A stretch of DNA of 8,856 nucleotides from Nitrosomonas sp. (GTDB taxonomy: Bacteria > Pseudomonadota > Gammaproteobacteria > Burkholderiales > Nitrosomonadaceae), in contig SXJH01000216.1 of the NCBI GenBank assembly GCA_005779435.1, positions 1 through 8,856 of the forward strand, in the 5' to 3' direction. How positions within the stretch are numbered: the first letter of the stretch is position 1; each line of letters starts with the position of its first letter. The position numbers and the translations under genes were made by a program. Shown piece by piece: positions 5,672 to 8,856 of this stretch. The notes under the pieces were generated by a model. That model was not told the DNA's origin, did no database searches, and saw only the letters and a list, made by a program, of their open reading frames with translations.

Positions 5672-6580
5672 AAAATGCAAATTCAATCGCAAGACCACTT
5701 GCGGCACATGATGAGAATTCCGCCCCAGCGCGCTGTAACCGTTATTGATGGCATCGCTTTGCCAAAGAAAATAATCGCGAAGACCGACGGCGACATGCTT
5801 ATTGATATTCATAAAAATATCCGGTTCGAACCATACGCGCGCGGGTATGCCATTGATATTCTCGGAACCGTGCGCATCGGCTTTGCCGCCGTCTCCGACT
5901 TGATAGCGCAAAAAGGCTTGCGATGTCCAGGTAAATCCCAGCATTTTCCAGGAAGTCCGCCAATCCACACCGATCAGCCAACTGCCGCGATAGTCGGTTT
6001 GATGCCCGACATCGTAACCGCCTTGCCCGGCGGAACCGGAGGTATCGCTTTTCCATCGATACCATGAAGTGACTCTGAAACGATCAAAACCGGGAACGTT
6101 GAGGTGAATTTGCGGGCCGATTTCTTCGGCTTTGAATTTATAATACTCCCCGCGTTCGATGCGCCCCGAAACGCCCCAATCCCTGAGAAACCCCGTCTTC
6201 GGCTCAAATCCGAACACCCTCGACGCATGCAATTCCGTACCGATCACCATAAAGTAGCTCGAATTGCCGGGGCCGTAAGCAAAAGCCGCCGGATTATGAG
6301 GCCCGAACACCGGACCGCCCAACGGCTCATTGCTATGCAGCCGATCATACAAAAAGAAAGTGCTGCCCAGATTGTAATCGTGTTCGTGCTGAAAACGGTA
6401 AGTTTCCAGACGGTTACTGTTGGCGCCGTATCCCAGCACCTTGTCCTCGCTCGAATGCAAGGCCGCAGCCGCTTGTATGCTGTTCTGGATGTCGTTGAAC
6501 TTAATAAATTGGGCGATAGCGTCATGCGAAAAACCTAAACAGGCAATACAACAACCCGCCACGCCCTTTAGTTTTTTCAT
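5669..6580 (-). CDS. Outer-membrane beta-barrel protein, Tsx-like
   Basis: This 303-residue protein starts with a Sec signal peptide: MKK, a hydrophobic core and probable cleavage after A23 in AIA-Q. It ends in the alternating pattern VVLRLNLHF with a terminal phenylalanine, the BAM-recognition signature of outer-membrane barrels. Between these lie many amphipathic, Trp/Tyr/Phe-rich strands with Gly/Asn turns. The N-terminal strand pattern (a YRFQHEHDYNLGSTFFLYDRL block), the length and the C-terminus recall the Tsx nucleoside-channel family. The match is by general pattern only, so substrate is unknown. The start ATG at 6580 is supported by the signal peptide. AAGGAA abuts the ATG, an unusually tight spacing for a ribosome binding site. 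The gene stands alone and diverges from the hybrid histidine kinase, with 121 bases between the two starts. Its stop codon lies within a perfect hairpin. Confidence 0.65.
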   Translation of the reverse strand: MKKLKGVAGCCIACLGFSHDAIAQFIKFNDIQNSIQAAAALHSSEDKVLGYGANSNRLETYRFQHEHDYNLGSTFFLYDRLHSNEPLGGPVFGPHNPAAFAYGPGNSSYFMVIGTELHASRVFGFEPKTGFLRDWGVSGRIERGEYYKFKAEEIGPQIHLNVPGFDRFRVTSWYRWKSDTSGSAGQGGYDVGHQTDYRGSWLIGVDWRTSWKMLGFTWTSQAFLRYQVGDGGKADAHGSENINGIPARVWFEPDIFMNINKHVAVGLRDYFLWQSDAINNGYSALGRNSHHVPQVVLRLNLHF

Positions 6581-6611
6581 TTCCTTACTATCGTTGAAAT
6601 TGGAATGCGGT

Positions 6612-6617
6612 ATTATA
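6612..6617 (-). promoter_or_regulatory. -10 element of the outer-membrane protein promoter
   Basis: The minus strand carries a perfect TATAAT at 6617-6612. It predicts a start near 6605 and a leader of about 25 bases before the ATG at 6580. No good -35 match is found 16-18 bases upstream, so an activator or a weak basal promoter is possible. On the plus strand the same bases read TATTAT (6611-6616), so a divergent promoter for the kinase could overlap. That part is speculative. Confidence 0.45.
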
Positions 6618-6701
6618 AAGAAATTTCAGTAGCCTGCTGCGTAGCGCCATCGGCAAAATCCGTAGCAATCGCTTACGCATTGAGAACCTAATTCTTTTTA
6701 C

Positions 6702-8693
6702 ATGAACATTTCATCAGAAGTCGCTTTCGATAACTTAGTCGAACTGGTCGTCCATATTTGCGAAACACCCATTGCAGCGCTGAGCTTGCTTGATAACGAT
6801 CGTTCCTATCTTCGATCCGCCGTCGGTCTGGATATTTGCGATATTTCCCAACACGACAGCCTGTTTGAATATATCTCGCAACAAAATCGCGTTACCGTTA
6901 TTGAAGACATACAGCAGCATAGCAGTTTTCCCAACATAGCCGGTATTCGTTTCTGTGCGGGTATTCCTTTGATTGACAGCGCCAACCGGCGTCTGGGCGT
7001 GCTTTGTGTTTTCGATACGATTCCCCGGGGATTGAATTCCACTCAAATTAAGGCGCTGAATACCTTAACCAAGCAATTGACGGATATCGTCGGCATGCAA
7101 TTCACTCTGAAGAATCTGGAACATGAAAAGAAGAAATACGCAGCTTTGTTGCAAATCTCCGGAGATGGCGTCCATATTTTCGATCGCGCCGGAAAGGTGA
7201 TCGATGTCAATGAAAAGTTTTGCGAAATGCTGGGTTACACGCGCCAGGAACTGCTCGCCATGAACGTTGCGGATTGGGATGCCGGTTTCTCGCCCGATTC
7301 GCTCAAAGACAAGGTTCAGCAAACTTTCCACACGCCGGAAATTTTCGACACCAAACATCGGCGCAAGAACGGTCATATTTTCGATGTGGAAATCAGCGCG
7401 CAACCGGTATGGATCGACAATCAGTTATACCTCTGGAATGCTTCGCGGGACATCACCGTGCGCAAACAAGTCGAGGCGGCGCGCGAACGCCTGATTAAAG
7501 AAAGCAAAGAACACGAGCAAGTATTGCAAAAAGCAAAAGATGCCGCCGAAGCCGCAAATCGCGCCAAAAGCGAATTTCTGGTCAACGTGAGCCATGAATT
7601 GCGCACTCCGCTGAATGCCATTCTCGGTTTCGCGCAGTTAATGCAAATGGATGAAAAATTGGACGATCGATCCAAGCAGCAAGCACAAAAAATCGAACAA
7701 GCCGGTTTGTTATTGCTTAATCAAGTAAATGATTTGATCGATCTAGGGCGCATTGAATCCGGCAAATTGCAACTGAACATCGAAACCGTCACTATTGATC
7801 AAGCAATGAACGACAGCATCAAGCTTGTTGAATCAATGGCAGAAAAACAAGAAATCGGCATTATTTATCAAAGCAGTGTCAATGAAGCCGTAACCATACA
7901 AGCCGATGCTTCACGTTTACGGCAGATTTTGATCAATCTGCTCTCGAACGCGATTAAATATAACCGTCCGCAAGGCAGCGTGACACTGGCCTGTCAGATC
8001 CGCGCAGACAGGATACGCCTTAGTGTGACCGACACCGGAACAGGCATTCCGATCAGCCTGCAAAATCGGATTTTCACCTCCTTCGACAGACTGGGTAAGG
8101 AAGGCGGCGCCATCGAAGGCACCGGCATCGGGCTTACGATTTGTAAAAACATTGTCGAAGCAATGGGCGGCAATATTGGGTTTGAGAGCATTGATGGACA
8201 AGGGAGTACCTTCTGGGTGGAATTTGCCATCGGCACAGCGGTCAGCAATTTCACCCCCGGCAGAACCGATCTTTCCCCTCCGGAAACGCCGCAGCAACCA
8301 ATACCGGAAAGGGCCGTCCGGCATATTTTGCTGGCGGAAGACAATCCGGTCAATCAAATGTTTGCTTGCGCAGTGCTCGACAAACTGGGCTATACCGTCG
8401 ATGTGGTCGAAACCGGGGCCAAGGCGGTTAAAGCCGCTCACACCGGCATCTACGATTTGGTTTTGATGGATTGTTTGATGCCGGAAATGGACGGTTACGA
8501 AGCAACCAGAATCATTCGTCAAGCCGAAACCGGCGGCGAACGACGCATTCCCATCGTCGCCATGACCGCCAACGCGATGGAAGGCAATCGCGAGGCATGC
8601 CTGGCATCCGGAATGGACGATTACATCACCAAGCCCGTCGATATCGCGCTTCTACAAAAGGTTCTCAATCGCTGGCTGAAGATCGAGAAATAA
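6702..8693 (+). CDS. Hybrid sensor histidine kinase: GAF-PAS-HisKA-HATPase-REC
   Basis: This 663-residue protein is predicted to be soluble: I see no membrane segment. Domains in order are a GAF-like sensor (about 5-135), a PAS domain (about 143-255), a coiled coil (about 256-290), HisKA with phospho-acceptor H298 (VSHELRTPLN) and an HATPase domain. The HATPase shows N box N412/N416, G1 DTGTGIP (444-450), F box FTSFDRLG, and G2 GTGIGLTI (473-480). A C-terminal receiver follows (about 541-660) with acidic pair E546/D547, phospho-acceptor D590, T622 and K644. All catalytic residues are present. The receiver has no output domain, so signal must pass to a separate partner such as an Hpt protein, and none is in the window. 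An in-frame TGA at 6681-6683 leaves ATG 6702 as the first usable start. Its ribosome binding site is poor (GAGAA about 15 bases upstream), and the GAF domain lacks its usual leading helix. The gene converges on aspS. Confidence 0.93.
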   Translation: MNISSEVAFDNLVELVVHICETPIAALSLLDNDRSYLRSAVGLDICDISQHDSLFEYISQQNRVTVIEDIQQHSSFPNIAGIRFCAGIPLIDSANRRLGVLCVFDTIPRGLNSTQIKALNTLTKQLTDIVGMQFTLKNLEHEKKKYAALLQISGDGVHIFDRAGKVIDVNEKFCEMLGYTRQELLAMNVADWDAGFSPDSLKDKVQQTFHTPEIFDTKHRRKNGHIFDVEISAQPVWIDNQLYLWNASRDITVRKQVEAARERLIKESKEHEQVLQKAKDAAEAANRAKSEFLVNVSHELRTPLNAILGFAQLMQMDEKLDDRSKQQAQKIEQAGLLLLNQVNDLIDLGRIESGKLQLNIETVTIDQAMNDSIKLVESMAEKQEIGIIYQSSVNEAVTIQADASRLRQILINLLSNAIKYNRPQGSVTLACQIRADRIRLSVTDTGTGIPISLQNRIFTSFDRLGKEGGAIEGTGIGLTICKNIVEAMGGNIGFESIDGQGSTFWVEFAIGTAVSNFTPGRTDLSPPETPQQPIPERAVRHILLAEDNPVNQMFACAVLDKLGYTVDVVETGAKAVKAAHTGIYDLVLMDCLMPEMDGYEATRIIRQAETGGERRIPIVAMTANAMEGNREACLASGMDDYITKPVDIALLQKVLNRWLKIEK

Positions 8694-8727
8694 AACAAAC
8701 TACCTCGGCAGCATTCCCAACAGTCTA

Positions 8728-8856
8728 TTAACCCGGTTTTATCTCCGTCTGCCGCAAGCGTATGCTCAACTCCCTGAGCTGCTTCTCGTCCACCGTGCTT
8801 GGCGCATGCGTCAATAAACATTGCGCGCGCTGCGTTTTAGGGAATGCGATAACATC
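8728..8856 (-). CDS. aspS: Aspartyl-tRNA synthetase, C-terminal end (5' part outside window)
   Basis: The minus-strand frame entering at the right edge encodes 42 residues before TAA (8728-8730), with a TAG two bases beyond. It reads DVIAFPKTQRAQCLLTHAPS and continues with a DEKQLRELSIRLR tail. This is the conserved end of the bacterial-type AspRS catalytic domain, where the motif 3 neighbourhood is followed by the RDVIAFPKT block and a short helix. The enzyme charges tRNA-Asp, or tRNA-Asp and tRNA-Asn in non-discriminating forms. Which form this is cannot be judged from the tail. The sequence style resembles betaproteobacterial AspS. It converges on the hybrid kinase with only 34 bases between stop codons, and no terminator hairpin is visible in the gap. 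The final T-rich minus-strand sequence (8688-8700) lacks a clear stem. Confidence 0.9.
   Translation of the reverse strand, partial: DVIAFPKTQRAQCLLTHAPSTVDEKQLRELSIRLRQTEIKPG

Noticed and set aside
1..8856. CRISPR array, transposase, phage, toxin-antitoxin or tRNA genes
   Set aside because: I saw no regularly spaced repeats, recombinase-like frames, paired short toxin/antitoxin frames or cloverleaf sequence anywhere in the window.

Overview
The window looks like ordinary chromosomal DNA of a Gram-negative proteobacterium. It has an ileS-lspA pair, a C-terminal fragment of a bacterial-type AspRS, an outer-membrane barrel protein, a small lipoprotein and a perfect FNR/Anr-type box. The AspS tail and the overall gene style suggest a betaproteobacterium, possibly the Nitrosomonadales. 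That placement is an inference from memory of related proteins, not a search.

Layout, left to right. Positions 1-1743 (+) hold the C-terminal half of isoleucyl-tRNA synthetase followed by complete lspA (lipoprotein signal peptidase). Facing lspA on the minus strand is a 57-residue lipoprotein gene (1776-1949). Its likely terminator lies inside the 3' end of lspA. About 300 bases without a gene follow. They contain a perfect FNR-type palindrome (2175-2188) upstream of a 42-residue single-span membrane protein (2250-2378, +) with a consensus ribosome binding site.

Positions 2551-5419 (-) form a two-gene unit. A histidine-phosphatase (phosphoglycerate-mutase/CobC-like) gene is followed after 19 bases by a CHASE2-class III nucleotidyl cyclase, and a hairpin with a short T-run lies after the cyclase. 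The cyclase keeps its metal and transition-state residues. At the two purine-selecting positions it has Asp and Ser instead of the adenylyl-cyclase Lys and Asp/Thr.

A 250-base intergenic stretch with short ordered repeats separates this unit from a Tsx-like outer-membrane protein gene (5669-6580, -). That gene diverges from a GAF-PAS-HisKA-HATPase-REC hybrid histidine kinase (6702-8693, +). The kinase converges, with a 34-base gap, on the last 42 codons of aspS (8728-8856, -).

Taken together, the window has translation and lipoprotein-processing housekeeping genes at the left, aspS at the right edge, and between them two independent signalling modules: a cyclic-nucleotide cyclase and a phosphorelay kinase. 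I see no mobile element, CRISPR array, tRNA or rRNA. Nothing here clearly amounts to a new multi-gene system. The points most worth following are the two small unlisted genes, the FNR-type site, and the cyclase's substrate-selecting residues.
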